Assembly: GCF_022458985.1 (NCBI RefSeq) | Contig: NC_061788.1 | Coordinates: 964,499-1,028,498, forward strand | Direction of reading: 5' to 3' | From: Mugil cephalus | Taxonomy: Eukaryota; Chordata; Actinopteri; Mugiliformes; Mugilidae | Length of the DNA stretch: 64,000 nucleotides | Shown here: piece after piece, positions 24,547 through 36,000 of the stretch | How the letters are laid out: each line of letters opens with the position of its first letter | How positions within the stretch are numbered: the stretch's first letter is position 1 | Position numbers and translations under genes: made by a program | Notes under the pieces: model-generated | Databases searched by the model: none | What the model was told of the DNA's origin: nothing | What the model saw: only the letters and a program-made list of their open reading frames with translations

Positions 24547-25076
24547 AAAGGAGGAAAAGGAGGAGGAGGAGGAGGAGTCCCTGAGTAATATGGCGGCGTA
24601 TTCCTTTACGTGAGGTCAAACATGCAGCTGCTACATTTGGGAAGGTTCATGAAGTATATGTGATGACGTACGGTCAACATGGTTCCTGAATGCACCACAG
24701 TCCCGTGGTATAAATGGTGCCTGATGGGTGGGGCCAAGGGGAGGGGGGCGGAGCCAGAAATAATGATGTCTCACATCACGTACTTCACACTAATGTTTGA
24801 ACTAAAACAAAAGGAAACTGTTTCTGGTCCAGCCTCTCAGATCTAACTGGACTGAACACCCCCCCCCCCCATTTCAAAGATACGAGTGGTTAGCATGTGG
24901 CAGCGTTAGCCACCTCTCACCATGCTCATGCATCCGTGTCCTCCGTGTCCTCCGTGTCCTCCCATGTCGTGTCCCCCGCCGGTGGTGGGAGACATGGTGT
25001 GGTGACTGTGGTCCGTCGTCATGGAGCCGGTGTGGTTCGTGTGGTCCATGTGGTTCATGTGGTCCATGTGGTCCAT
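22474..25076 (-). CDS. SLC31A1: high-affinity copper importer CTR1
   Basis: Trimeric plasma-membrane Cu(I) importer. Four coding exons on the minus strand: 25076-24921, 24327-24255, 24168-24000, 22675-22474, joined in phase to give 199 residues (human 190). The extracellular N-terminus is rich in Met/His copper-binding motifs ([12 protein letters not shown] at the start; later [13 protein letters not shown]). TM1 starts at [14 protein letters not shown]; the cytoplasmic loop has [20 protein letters not shown] and [10 protein letters not shown]2 carries the selectivity motif MLVFMTYNG (MxxxM); TM3 has the packing motif GAGMGYFLF; the tail ends in the metal-binding HCH. The ATG at 25076 lies six bases after a 3' splice site; a non-coding exon ends at a clean donor (CAG|GTGAGT) at 27109. 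Confidence 0.96.
22830..23030. repeat. TTAAACAGGCTAACA tandem repeat
   Basis: About ten imperfect copies of a 16-18 bp unit (GCTAACATTAAACAG) in the last SLC31A1 intron. A short (CCTAG)n run follows at 23410-23446. Confidence 0.8.
24508..24578. repeat. G-run and (GGA)n tract
   Basis: About 16 consecutive G followed by (GGA)n with AAA breaks, in an SLC31A1 intron. A run this long can form a G-quadruplex. Other homopolymer runs: C at 24859-24870, G at 26075-26090, C at 27884-27902, G at 38047-38060. Confidence 0.8.
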
Positions 25077-26299
25077 GGTTGCCTAGCAACCAGAAAGAGG
25101 AGACAGGATGAAGGAGGATAATAAACCAACGTAGCTACGACTCCAGCTGTGACAAAGGAAAGAGTTTTATTTATATCCAAACAACGTTTAAAGGAGTCGA
25201 CCGGGCGCGTAGAGTTTTTAGAGAAGTTTCACCTGAAGATCTGGTTCAGGTCTGAAAGACGAACCGCTTAGTGGACCAGTTTCCCTCAGAGAAGCCGACT
25301 CGTCCTGAGAGCGACGCAGACTGAACCCGTGCGCTCGCTCGTCGTGTCGTTACCGCGGCATCGGCCTGACATCACAGACCAGGCTCCCTGCTGTAATCTG
25401 ATTGGCTGTCAGGCCCCGAGGCTACAGCAGGCATGACGGGCCAATCACAGCGCTCCGAGAAGCCGTCTGCCATCAGCCAATTAGATCACAGCGTCATTAC
25501 CCTTAACAGGAAGGTCGGCCGTCGCCGTCGGCAACACTCAGCATCACTGAGCTCAAACTACGTCTGTGTTGGTTTTACTGGTGAATGACAGAGTGATGGC
25601 TCAGGCCAAAGGTTAATTCACTAATTAATTGATAATGAAATAATGTCCCGTTAGAACACAACGTGCTGGAGTCTGTAAATAATCCTCAGGGTTCAACTCA
25701 TAAATCCTCACAGTCTTTATCTTCTTTATCGTCCAGGGACAGATTTAATCTCCTGAACTTTATTCACATGATGATCTAAATAACAAAGACGTTTCACTCC
25801 TCGCTGTAGAGTCTAGACACGTAATAAACACTGTAATGTTTATATAACATCACACTGAGACAGTAACTATGGGACTGAGACACTTTAAAACGTTAATATA
25901 TCTCATATCTGGACATAAAGGCTGTAAGTTCCAGGTAAATAGGACTGAAGGTGTATTTTGTAATTCTGTAGATGTGTTGGACAGGAAGCGACGTGCAGGA
26001 CGACGGGTACGATGGGAATGATTAACAGGGAGCTATCTTCAGAGAGGATATTTATGATACAGATCGACTGGACGGGGGGGGGGGGGGGGGGTTATAGGCT
26101 GAAGGAGTCTCTGGTGTTGGTTCAGGTCCCGGTCTGGGCCTCCTGCTGTGGTTTTGATGCAGCCTCCAGTGTTTTCTGTTTGATCTGAGGTCAGGGAGTT
26201 TAAGTCCAGCCTCATTGTTCTAAGAGGCTCCTGCTCCTCAGTCATTTTCACCTTTTATTCTGCTGTATTTCGACCAGAGCTCTCTCAGAACCAGGTCCC

Positions 26300-26865
26300 C
26301 TTAAACCACAGCCCCTGGTTTTATTCGTGGTCCGGGGGTCTGGGGGTCCGGACTGTAAAACAGCACTAATACCTGGGCACCATTATTGACAGTAACCTCG
26401 CAGTTGAAGCCAACAATGATGTAATTTACACCCAGACCCACCAGTGACTGTCCTTTAATCAAAGCTGATTAGTTTTAATGTAGATGAGGAAGCTTCGCTC
26501 TGGTTTTATGGGTCCGTCTGGACCCTGGTCTGCTGGTCTACAACAGGCTCAGTAACACAGGGAGGATGGAGATGAGCTTTTAAGAGTTCTCTGTAGTTCA
26601 GAGCCAGAGCTACAAGGAAACCAGAACCTATCCAGTCTGACCCGTTCACCCCACAGCTGCGCTCAGGACGAACACACTCAGAAATTCATTTGTGCAAATA
26701 ACCACTGTCCTGAGGAATAATCTGCTGTGATGACCCGTCCCTGAAACATCTACTTTTGGCCTGCGTGACTGAATGTGGGCTGGTTCTGTCCGTCTCTGGT
26801 GTTTTTCTCCTGGTGAACATCAAATGGCCCCAAGAGGATAATAAAGTCTAACTGACCTCAATCAG
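26300..26865 (+). mobile_element. non-LTR retrotransposon (LINE) 3' fragment, decayed
   Basis: A broken plus-strand reading frame contains a reverse-transcriptase C-terminal signature, AATACCTGGGCACCATTATT (protein KYLGTIIDSNL), and further blocks typical of LINE ORF2 ends. The element ends with CCCCAAGAGGATAATAAAGT, as LINE 3' ends in fish do. It lies in the first (5'UTR) intron of SLC31A1. Several stops and frameshifts; not active. Family (Rex1- or L2-like) is not settled. Confidence 0.6.
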
Positions 26866-27108
26866 TCCACAGGAGCAGGAACGAGGGTTCTGCAGGTGAG
26901 TTACATGGACGAATTCACTAGCAGACCCGTCTGGTTCTAGAACGGTCTCATGTTCCAGCCCGGTACCGGTGCGTCATGGGCTCGGTGTAAAAGCGTCTTA
27001 AATCGGAGAGTTTTCCTACGAGGTCTGGAGCGGTGGCCCAGCGGGAGCCCGGCTAGCTAGCAGAGGTCACTGACTCACACTGTGACAAAAAACAGTCCGT
27101 GAACTCAC

Positions 27109-27290
27109 CTGAAAACGAGTCGACGATTCTGCTGCTGCCGCTCCGCCGTCCTGGCTCCGAAACTCCGGCCTAAAGTCACCAGGAACTAAAAGAGAGGACG
27201 AAAGAAGTAGAAACTCCGACCCCTCGACTCGTCTCTTCGCCGTTCTCTGCTCCGCCACCACTTCCGCCACGGCGTCATGACGTGTATACG
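27109..27290 (-). promoter_or_regulatory. SLC31A1: SLC31A1 non-coding first exon and promoter
   Basis: A CpG-rich block on the minus strand ends in a consensus donor (TTTTCAG|GTGAGTTC) at 27109 and starts near 27250-27290, with TCATGACGTG (CRE half-site) near 27275. It is the best candidate for the first, non-coding exon joined to the coding exon at 25082. The TSS position is inferred. Confidence 0.5.
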
Positions 27291-27299
27291 TTAAGCACA

Positions 27300-27905
27300 A
27301 AGGCGGGGCTTAGAGGACGCTATAAAAAACAGTGAATCACGGTTTGGTCCAATCACAACGCTGATCTTGACTGGAGGGGCGGGGCTTCAGTGGAGCCACG
27401 TAAGCGGTGTTTATGGTGAGAGATCAGTCATGTGATCTAAATACCAGCACATGATGAGCGGGAGGTGTTTTAATTTATCGTTTTTTATTGTATTTTATTG
27501 TATTTTATTGTATTGAGCGGTCACAGAGTGCGAGACCATTCAGGAACAATAACTCATCATTAAATGGACACGACTCACTGTTCTACTGTTATACTCTACA
27601 GTCTTGTTACACTTTTATTTTTACACTAAGTGTGTTTTTTTGGGTGATTAAAGAGCCTGGGGTCAAATCCCTTGTGTGTGTACACATACTTGGCCTATTT
27701 TATTTTATTTTATTTTATAATCTGTCCTATATTTCTATATGGAGCAGCACAGTGGTTCTGTGTTGGTGACTCTACACTGACTCTAGGTGTGACTGGTTGT
27801 TTGTCTCTGTGTGAGTCCTGTCCAGGGTCGACCCCCCTCTCGTGACCCTAGTGAGGATGAACAGTAGTAGAAGATGAGATATTCCCCCCCCCCCCCCCCC
27901 CCCAC
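27300..27905. other. SLC31A1-ATP6V1G1 intergenic, with fish repeat and C-run
   Basis: No gene seen. 27755-27875 resembles a widespread teleost repeat: GGTTGTTTGTCTCTGTGTG, GTCCTGTCCAGGGT, CTCGTGACCCTAGTGAGGAT and AGTAGAAGATGA blocks. An uninterrupted C-run of about 19 lies at 27884-27902. Confidence 0.45.
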
Positions 27906-28104
27906 ACCACCCCAACCCCCACCCCGTGTGGACAGTCATTCATGGAACAGCCGCTACGACCTTTGACCTTTGTGGCCCTGTGTCTGCAGCACAAGGTTTG
28001 GATCCAGAGTATCTTAGTGTGGTGTTATCTAAAGTGTAAAGTGTCTATAACGTGTCTAAACACATGGAGATAAAATGAAGGGAGAGGAGTCACATGGACG
28101 TTCT

Positions 28105-28480
28105 GGTGACAACACAATCACAATCACAATCACAATCTCTTTATTGGCCAAATGTACAGAAGGATTTCACCTTGTGTAACACAACATCAAATAAAAGTAA
28201 ACTTGGTGACGTGTTGAAGGCCGAGCTATAACCCACAGACAGGGCCCTGCAGGAGCTGGTCCAGGCGCTGGAGGACACGGAGGAGACGGGGAGGGGTCTC
28301 GTGGGGTCGTGGTTTGAGGAAGCTCTTCGTGAACACAACGTTATCCCGTCCTTCTTTGGAAGTGGGGCGGCGCTGGACGGACTGGTTGAAGATGTCTGTG
28401 AACACTGAGCGGGGAACCACGGTGCTTCAGGCCACGTTCACATGGATCCGATTTCTGGGTGAAACCTCATGGGTCTTGCT
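28105..28480 (-). mobile_element. LINE reverse-transcriptase fragment, decayed
   Basis: On the minus strand about 28400-28290 reads VFTDIFNQSVQ followed by a basic stretch, matching the fish LINE RT segment of type VFTDIFNLSL. An adjacent CTCTTTATTGGCCAAATGTAC block at 28136-28156 also occurs in fish repeats. Very short and broken; low-confidence family call. Confidence 0.4.
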
Positions 28481-29560
28481 CGGTTCTGGCTGCCGATAGT
28501 GACAGATCCGGATCTTCCTGAGACTGGAACTGCAGCCTTTTGAATCCAGGTCCCAGGGTGAAAAAGAAAAATACAGAGTCTCTGAGGATCCTGTTTCTCG
28601 TTTGTGTGATCAAGTAAACACAGGCGTACGGTGTCTTCTCCTCCTCCACCTGCGCTGGACGTCGCCGCCGCCTGTAGCCACGGACAGTTTCCTCCAACGG
28701 AGTCAAAAAAGTCTGAGGAAACTCAGAATTCATTAATTCCTCATGAGCAGGAGGGAGTTACTGTCGTAAAAGTGATGCATGATGAATAAAGTCCACAGCC
28801 GACACTAAAAATACCAACAGAGGAACCAGGAGCGCTGAGATACCGTGGCTGAAACGTGGAGTTCCTCAGGGATCGAATCCGGATCCTCAGTTATTCTACG
28901 TTGAGACGTTCCTGTAACGTCTGGAGCTTAAGTTAATGTTGGACCTGGAGACATTTTAGGACTCTGGTCTCATGTCTGTCTGAAATACATACAAACATTA
29001 AAATACATGTAAACACAGGATGGACTAGAACAACAGGAGGGCGGTACAGACCAGAACCAGAACCAGAACCAGAACCTGACCCAGGCCGTTCAGAGTCAGC
29101 CTCTTCAGGTCCAGTCTACTCTGGTCTCCCTCATACAGGGTCCTAGTGAGGTGGGTCTGGTCCTGTCCAGGTCCACTAAGAGTCTCTGAGTTTCTGGTCC
29201 TCGTTGTTATTATTAGAGTTTTATTTAAGTCTGGAGATATTTTATATTTATATATTAGATCCAACGTGAAGAAAGCACCAACATTTAAATCTCATCTGAT
29301 CTAGATTTACCTCCCTGGCCACTTTATTAGGTACACCAGGCTCTGGAGTCCACCACGTCCTCAGTGTCCTGCCCAGTTCATCTTATAGTCTCTACATACG
29401 CAGGGTCTTTATATCTGTCGTCCTCTACATGTTCTACACAGTGATGTTAATTATGATGAAATAAAACTTTCATATTCATTATTGTAAATATTCTGAGCGA
29501 CTGTGACAAGGACACGACCCAGATGTGGGATAAATAAACGATGTCTGACATTTTAGACAG
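28480..29560. other. intergenic unique sequence
   Basis: Nothing gene-like seen. At 29318-29338 GGCCACTTTATTAGGTACACC matches a motif found at ends of repeat copies in many fish genomes, but no partner end is visible. Confidence 0.4.
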
Positions 29561-29570
29561 CTCGTCTTTC

Positions 29571-29760
29571 CGTCCGTCCATCCATCCATCCATCATTCAT
29601 CATCCATCCAACTCATCCATCATCCATCTCATCCATCATCCATCCATCATCCATCATCCATCCGTCCATCCATCATCCATCTGTCCAACTCATCCATCCA
29701 ACTCATCCATCCATCCATCCAACTCATCCATCCATCATCCATCCATCCATCCACCCGTCA
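29571..29760. repeat. (CATC)n tetranucleotide array
   Basis: About 190 bp of CCATCCAT with CATCATC and CCAACT interruptions, downstream of ATP6V1G1. Same motif as the larger array at 52577-53945. Confidence 0.9.
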
Positions 29761-30138
29761 GAGAGGAGCAGGAAACAGTTTCAACCAATCAACTACATTT
29801 TAATATCTTAATATTTGAATCTTCATCACGTCACAGACAGCAGAAAGTCACATGGTCACAAACAGGAAACAACAACAACAAGCTTCAAAATAAGAGGTTT
29901 GAGAGTAAACAACCAATCAGTGGATGGATGAGTCCTGATTGGCTCTTATTTTATTTCTATATATTAACAGATTAATGGTGATTCATATTTAAATACATCA
30001 GTAACAACATGGAACCAGGAAGTCGTCTGAACCGGAGCAGGAAAACATCAACAATAAAATAACTTTAACGATGCTAACGCCCACGCCTCCAGCTTGGCCC
30101 CGCCCCTCCAGCCCAGAGCGGTGCAGAGGCCCCGCCCC

Positions 30139-31390
30139 TCAGCCAGCTACACGGTAGTTAGCGTGGAACTCGGGCTGGATATCGCAGACGCGTCGCAGCA
30201 GCTCCCCCAGCACCGCCTCCCTGTTGCCACGGTAACTGGTCTGGATGCGGCCCATCCTCTCAGCCGTGTCACGGTCCACCTCCACCGCGCTGTTACCATG
30301 GGAACCAAGGGCCTGGGGGGGGCACCACAGTCAGGTCAACGGGACTAACGGTAGCAGCAGTAGCACTAGTACTATTAGTACCAGTAGTAGTAGTGATGAT
30401 AGTACTAGTACTATTAGTACCAGTAGTAACAGTAGTAACAGTAGTACTAGTACCATTAGTACTACTAGTAACTCACCGCCGCCTCCTTGGTCTTGAACTC
30501 CTTTTCTCTCTGGAGTCGATATTGTTCGATCTCAGCTTGAGCTTCTTCCTTCGCCTGCTTCAGACGACGGTTCTTACCTGAGACACAGAGATGATGTCAT
30601 CAGTGTGTGTCTCTGTCTGATGATGATGTCATCAGTGTGTGTCTCTGTCTGATGATGATGTCATCAGTGTGTGTCGCTGCCTGATGATGTCATCAGTGTG
30701 TGTCTCTGTCTGATGATGTCATCAGTGGTTAATCATCTCGACACACAGATTTAATCAGAACAGGATGAAGAGATTAAAGGTTCCACTCAGAGACTCTGAT
30801 TACAGAACCAGGAGAACCAGAACCAGAACCAGAACCAGAGGAGAACCAGAGTAAAAATGCAAAAACATTTAAGTGTGAAAATTTCAATTTATCTACTTTA
30901 TTCATGGAACAAAAGACTGAGACCAGGATCAGACTGAGACCAGGACTAGTCAGAACCAGGACTAACCAGAACCAGGACTAACCAGCAGACAGACCTGAGT
31001 CCAGGTTCCTCTGATTATTATTGAGACCTTTCATTTTTTAAAGGACATTTTATTAAATCTAAACATTCTAACATTTTCTTTGTTGTTCTTTGCTCTGAAA
31101 CAGAAACATCTGGAGGAGTCGTTACTTACAGGTTATTATTCTGGTCCCTTTGGAGAAACTGGTCTAATGTTGCTCTGGACTACAATGAGTTTGCCCCCCG
31201 TCTACCGGGACCCTGTACCGGGACCGTGTACGTCTACCGGGACCCTGTACCGGGACCGTAAACAGGCGGCGGGTCGTGACGGGCCCGCAGGCCGTCCGCT
31301 GTACTCACGTTTGCGGGCCTCGGCCACCTTCTCGGCCGCCCTCTTCTCGGCCTGGAGCAGCTGCTGGATTCCCTGGGACTGACTCGCCAT
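30139..31390 (-). CDS. ATP6V1G1: V-type proton ATPase subunit G1
   Basis: Peripheral-stalk subunit G of the vacuolar proton pump V1 sector, pairing with subunit E to couple ATP hydrolysis to proton transport in lysosomes and other acidic organelles. Three minus-strand exons 31390-31309, 30577-30477 and 30312-30139 give exactly 118 residues, the human length. Exon 1 reads MASQSQGIQQLLQAEKRAAE, exon 2 KNRRLKQAKEEAQAEIEQYR then LQREKEF, exon 3 ends VCDIQPEFHANYRVAG. The whole protein is a long charged helix, as in the family. Introns 1 and 2 phase as in mammals. A minus-strand AATAAA near 29949-29954 is a plausible poly(A) signal. A CLEAR-type motif lies 134 bp upstream of the ATG. Confidence 0.97.
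30345..30472. repeat. (AGT)n-rich microsatellite
   Basis: AGTAGTACTAGTACTATTAG-type repeat in ATP6V1G1 intron 2. Confidence 0.85.
30597..30730. repeat. GATGATGTCATCAGTGTGTG tandem repeat
   Basis: Four copies of a roughly 32-38 bp unit (TGATGATGTCATCAGTG plus TGTGTCTCTGTC) in ATP6V1G1 intron 1. Confidence 0.8.
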
Positions 31391-31394
31391 CGCG

Positions 31395-31590
31395 GGGGGA
31401 GGACGGAGAACCGGAGCGAGAAGAACCGGAGCGAGAAGAACCGGAGCGAGAAGAACCGGAGAATGAAGAGAAGGTCGACGGAGGATGAGAGTCGTTCGTT
31501 CCTCTGCAGTCAGCTGACGACGAGTCACGTGATGGCTGGTGTAGCTGGTCACGAGCGCAGGGAGTGACGTGTTTCCGGTCTGAGAATGGG
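31395..31590 (-). promoter_or_regulatory. ATP6V1G1: ATP6V1G1 promoter with CLEAR (TFEB/TFE3) motif
   Basis: GTCACGTGAT at 31524-31533 matches the CLEAR consensus GTCACGTGAC at nine of ten bases. TGACGTG follows near 31563-31569 and an ETS-like TTTCCGG at 31571-31577. V-ATPase subunit genes are known TFEB targets, and the distance of 134 bp to the ATG fits a proximal promoter. Also here: a 16-bp tandem GAAGAACCGGAGCGA (31404-31460) in the presumed 5'UTR. Confidence 0.55.
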
Positions 31591-31669
31591 AGCCGCAGCG
31601 CCCCCTCTGTGGTGGAGGAGGAACTGATCAGCCACAACATTATGACCAGCGGGCGGATCCACCATCACT

Positions 31670-32095
31670 TCCTTCAACTTAGTTCAACTTTAATGTGATT
31701 ATGATACAAAGAGAGTCAACAAAATACATATTACAAATACAATTACACGTGTACATGTACATATAACCGCCCAGACATAAAATCTAAACGCAGACATCAT
31801 TTTCATACATTTCAGCCAAGTTCACAACATAGTGAAGCAGAAACACAACAACACTGATGTTCCATACGTTTATGCATCACAGACGTAAAGAAGACAACGT
31901 TAACATCAAGGTTCACATTAAAACCCTCAGTGTCTATTATCACATGTCTACCAGGAGGTTCATCCTCATCACAGCTTATTATTGGATGTTTTTTAGTTGT
32001 AACAGAGCAGCTCCATTGGACTATAACTATAACTGGAATATAATTATATCTGGACTATATATATATATATATTGTTTTCCACGATTCATCTCTCT
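31670..32095. other. AT-rich flank upstream of ATP6V1G1
   Basis: Unique AT-rich sequence between the ATP6V1G1 promoter and the Penelope-like fragment. An open frame runs through here on the plus strand, but only its last part (from about 32100) has recognisable protein sequence. Confidence 0.4.
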
Positions 32096-32099
32096 CCTG

Positions 32100-32580
32100 T
32101 CACTGGCAGCAGACCTGCCATTGTACATGATTCTTCTTCTTGGAGTTAAGGAAGCCATCTATGTCAAAGTGGAGAAACCTTCTCTAAACAGAGGAGGTGG
32201 ACTGAGATTTAATTTACCAACTATTTATAATTCAGTTTTGACTTCTGTCCCCAAGAAGTTTCAACAACATTCACACATTGAGCCTCCAGGTTCCCATGGA
32301 CAATGCCTAGTTAGAGCTCTATTCATAGGGTAAGTTAGCCTAGGCACAAGTTCCCCCCATTCAAGGACAGGTAAGTATCAGCCATTATGGTAATTAGTGA
32401 CCAGTTTCTGGTCAAGCAAGTTTCTGGTGGGTGTTACCCACAGAGTTTATTCCTATTTAAACCTCAATTTCCCACTAGTTTATCAGAACTGAAGAAGCTA
32501 CTCGGATGAAACGTCTTCAAGAAATTCTACAAGTCCAGCTGACCTTATTCAACGCTTTTTGGATTACCAACAGACATACT
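32100..32580 (+). mobile_element. Penelope-like retroelement 3' end (GIY-YIG tail, degenerate hammerhead)
   Basis: The plus strand encodes VKEAIYVKVEKPSLNRGGGL then RFNLPTIYNSVL, matching the C-terminal tail of the GIY-YIG endonuclease of fish Penelope-like elements (EKPSLNRGGGLR block). About 160 bp further on, ACTGAAGAAGCTACTCGGAT followed by GAAACGTCTTC resembles the CTGATGA...GAAAC-GTC core of the hammerhead ribozyme known in these elements, but with CTGAAGA instead of CTGATGA and a shortened stem II arm, so it is probably dead. The rest of the element is absent (5' truncated). Confidence 0.65.
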
Positions 32581-32834
32581 CTTTTTGTTGTTATTTTTTG
32601 GGAATAATAAATTTTTTTCAGATTTTGATTCTGATATAAGTGGACTTGACCCCAGCAGGAGGTTGGTTCATCAGAACCAGAACCAGAACCAGAACCTCAC
32701 GCTACAAGAACAGTTTTCTTTCCATCAGCATCTGATCTTCATAGGGTTTATTTATTTTATTTATTCTTACATGTTTGTTATCTTTATATGTTTTTATATT
32801 TACTTAAAATTCTTCATATATGACTCTGATATAT

Positions 32835-32901
32835 AATATAATATAATATAATATAATATAATATAATATAATATAATATAATATAATATAACAGCTGGCA
32901 C

Positions 32902-32972
<71 letters not shown>
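32835..32972. repeat. (ATAAT)n and (GATA)n microsatellites
   Basis: About eleven ATAAT units at 32835-32891, then about seventeen GATA units at 32905-32972, immediately downstream of the EPB41L4A terminal exon. Confidence 0.93.
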
Positions 32973-32973
<1 letters not shown>

Positions 32974-33047
32974 TCTTTTATTTCATGACGTTTATGATGT
33001 TTGGAACTTTAACATGTGTCCCATCAGGTGCATTGTGGGTAGCCGCC

Positions 33048-36000
33048 TCAGTGGCTTGTGGGTAATGAACAGGAAGTGTCCGTTGTAACAGGAAGAGGAG
33101 GAAGTAGCTCCACTGACCTGGAAGCAAGACAACTAATTAATAATGGTTTAATTGATTAACATCATCATTAATCATTTGATTGACACCTACTGAAGGTCTG
33201 ATGTCGACGCCCTCCGTTGATGTCGACGCCCCCTTGAAGACTGTCTCGTTCTGATTTGCTCCCCCGACACTCTATGAACACACACACCTTCACAACAGTC
33301 CTCACCCCCCACCTACTCCCCCACTAGGCCCCTCCCCCTTCATTACCTCACTTCCTTATAAGGTATTTCCTCTGTCCGTCTGTCAATCAAACCGCTGGAA
33401 TCCACCAGCTGTTTCCTGTACACAACACCGTTGTGTTTAGTGTGTATGTTAGTGTGCTGTTTTAGTGGGGTTAGTTTAGTGTGTTATTGTTTTTATGTGT
33501 TAGTGGTATGTTATGTGTTGGTGTATTAGTGTGCGTAGGTTAGTGTGTGTTAGTGTGTGTTAGTGTGTATTAGCGTGTATTAGTGTGTATTTGTGTGTGT
33601 TAGTGTGTGTTAGTGTGCGTTAGTGTGTATTTGTGTGCATTAGTGTGTGTTAGTGTGTGTGTGTGTGTGTTACTCACTCGATGTGCTTCCATATGATGTC
33701 ATCAGCGCTGTGTCTGCAAGGAAGCAACAGAATTAGCATTAGTAGGCTAACAGCCGCGTTTTGTGTACAGTATTGTAAACCTTAGCATTAACATTAGCAT
33801 GTGTAGTCTTCAGCTGATCACCATGGCGACCGCTACCAGTTACCGGTTCTTTGTTCTCCTTCTGCGGCCCTTGCCGTTACCCGTCCTCTCTGATTCACTG
33901 CCACTGCTGTTGCCATGGGAACGAGGCCTGCTGGTGTTGCCATGGACACGGTTACATTTGGTTTCATTTACGGCTCATTTGATTGATAAACTAGAAAATT
34001 CCCTCTGGGAAATTTTGAAGGTGCTACGGGAGCTAATGCCGGGGTTGGAAATATGTGGGACACAGGGATCATGGGAATTAGCACAGTTAGCCTACACTTA
34101 GCACAATTAGCTCACAGTTAGCACAGTTAGCTTACAGTTAGCATAGTTAGCCTTCATTTAGCACAGCTAGCATACATTTAGTACAGTTAACCCACCTGTC
34201 GCACAGTTAGCACAGTTAACCAACATTTAGCACAGTTAGCTTAGAGTTAGCACAGTTAGCCTGTGTGTGAGAGAGTAATGCGCGTGAAAGTTTTTGTGTA
34301 TCCTACTACTCTTCCTGTGTGTGTGTGTATCTGTAATTACAAAGTTGCCTGTGTGTGTGTCTGTGTGTGTGTGTTGTTGTAACATAAATTGTGGGACACA
34401 GGGATCAGCTGCATTAACAGCAGAGACGTCTGATGAATGAACTGGTCTCAGCTGTGGCTCAGGCCTGAAGGTCAGGGGTTGCCATGGCAACTCACAGTGG
34501 TCGTCAATGACGACGGACGACAGGTACTTTACCGTGAACAGAGGCTCACAGTTTAAATTCTGTACGTCTCACTGCTTTGACGAGCACATTGTAGTTTTTT
34601 GCGATTTGCTTCGCAAAAAATTCATATTTCAAAAGAAAAGTAAAACACGTTTTGATATATAACGTTAAGGGACGAAAACAGGGAGGAAACGGAAAAAAAT
34701 AAGAAGAAACACGTGGGTCTCGTGCGTTTCCCCGTAGCTCCTCATAAAATCTCACCTCCTCCTCTGCTTCCTGATTGGTTGATCTCCGTCCAGACTCCTG
34801 CTCCGCCCCTGCGCTCCTCCTCCTCCTGCTCCTCCTGCTCCTGCTCCTCCTCCTCCTGCTCCTGCTCCTGCTCCTCCTCCTCCTCCTGCTCCTCCTGCTC
34901 CTCCTGCTCCTCCTCCTCTTGCTCCTCCTCCTCCTGCTCCTCCTCCTCCTCCTCCTCCTCCTCCTGCTCCTCCTGCTCCTCCTGCTCCTCCTCCTCCTTT
35001 GGTGTTTGAAGGAAACTTTGTGTTGAACAGGCCGCTTGAAAGGAGTAATGTTCATCATCAGTACCCAGATTACATTGAACAGTAATCAGTAATGTAATGT
35101 TACACTGAACAGCAGGAGGTTTCCATGTCTGACTGGAGTCTCTTTGAGGAGGACTTTGGAGACGACATCGAGTGTCTCTCTGCATAATAAACTACACAGA
35201 ATTCTGTGAGGACGATATTGTCCCAACAAAAGCTCTGATGTTTTTCCGATAAGAATCCGTGGATAAACAAAGACATTAAAGGAGACAGGGACAGATATAA
35301 GGAGGAGACAGAGGCGTCATGTGACTCCAGAGGGTAAATCCGATTACATTAAACAGTAATCACATTACATTATCCATGTTGTACCTGACAGGGCCGCTCT
35401 TTACCCATGGTGCACTGGGCTTCGCCGGGTCCTGCTCTGCCCTGACCTCTGACCTGCAGGTACAAGACAAGTGACGTCATCACTTGACATCATCACACGA
35501 TTCGGCCTCTGTCTTACCTGTGAACAGCAGGTGGAGCCGTCTGCTTCCTGATTGGTTCCCAGGTGACTCTCGCTGTGTGATTGGCTGGAAGAAAGAAGGA
35601 GGCGGAGTCTGTCAAACAAAACATTTTAGTAAAACAAACAAATGAAATGAAATAAAACGAACCGTGCTGCGCTGGTCTCAGACGCATCAGATGCACAACA
35701 TCTGCTGCTGCTGCTGTTGTTGTTGTTGTTGTTGTTGTTGTCAACGCACTGACATTCAGACCAAGACGAACCAGAGGATGAACCAATAGAGAGACAGTAT
35801 TTATCAGCATCAGCTGACGTTCAATGAAACACTGAACATGAAAGTGTGTGTGTTACCTGTTGTGTTTCAGTTTGTGTGTTAACGGGTTTGACTCCGACAT
35901 CCTGAACACAATAAACGATTACATGAAAAAAGTTGTTTGTTTGTTGGTTTGTTTGTGTTTGTGTGTGTTTGTTTGTTTGTGTGTGTTTGTTTGTTTGTGT

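Noticed and set aside
29541-29975. 144-codon open frame
   Set aside because: Begins in a (CATC)n array and continues into ATP6V1G1 3' flank without any motif.
31857-32333. 158-codon open frame as a host gene
   Set aside because: Only its C-terminal part is recognisable, and that part is the tail of a Penelope-like element; the N-terminal part is AT-rich noise.
34775-35026. Poly-leucine 83-codon frame
   Set aside because: CTC/CTG triplet repeat; antisense to a possible EPB41L4A exon.
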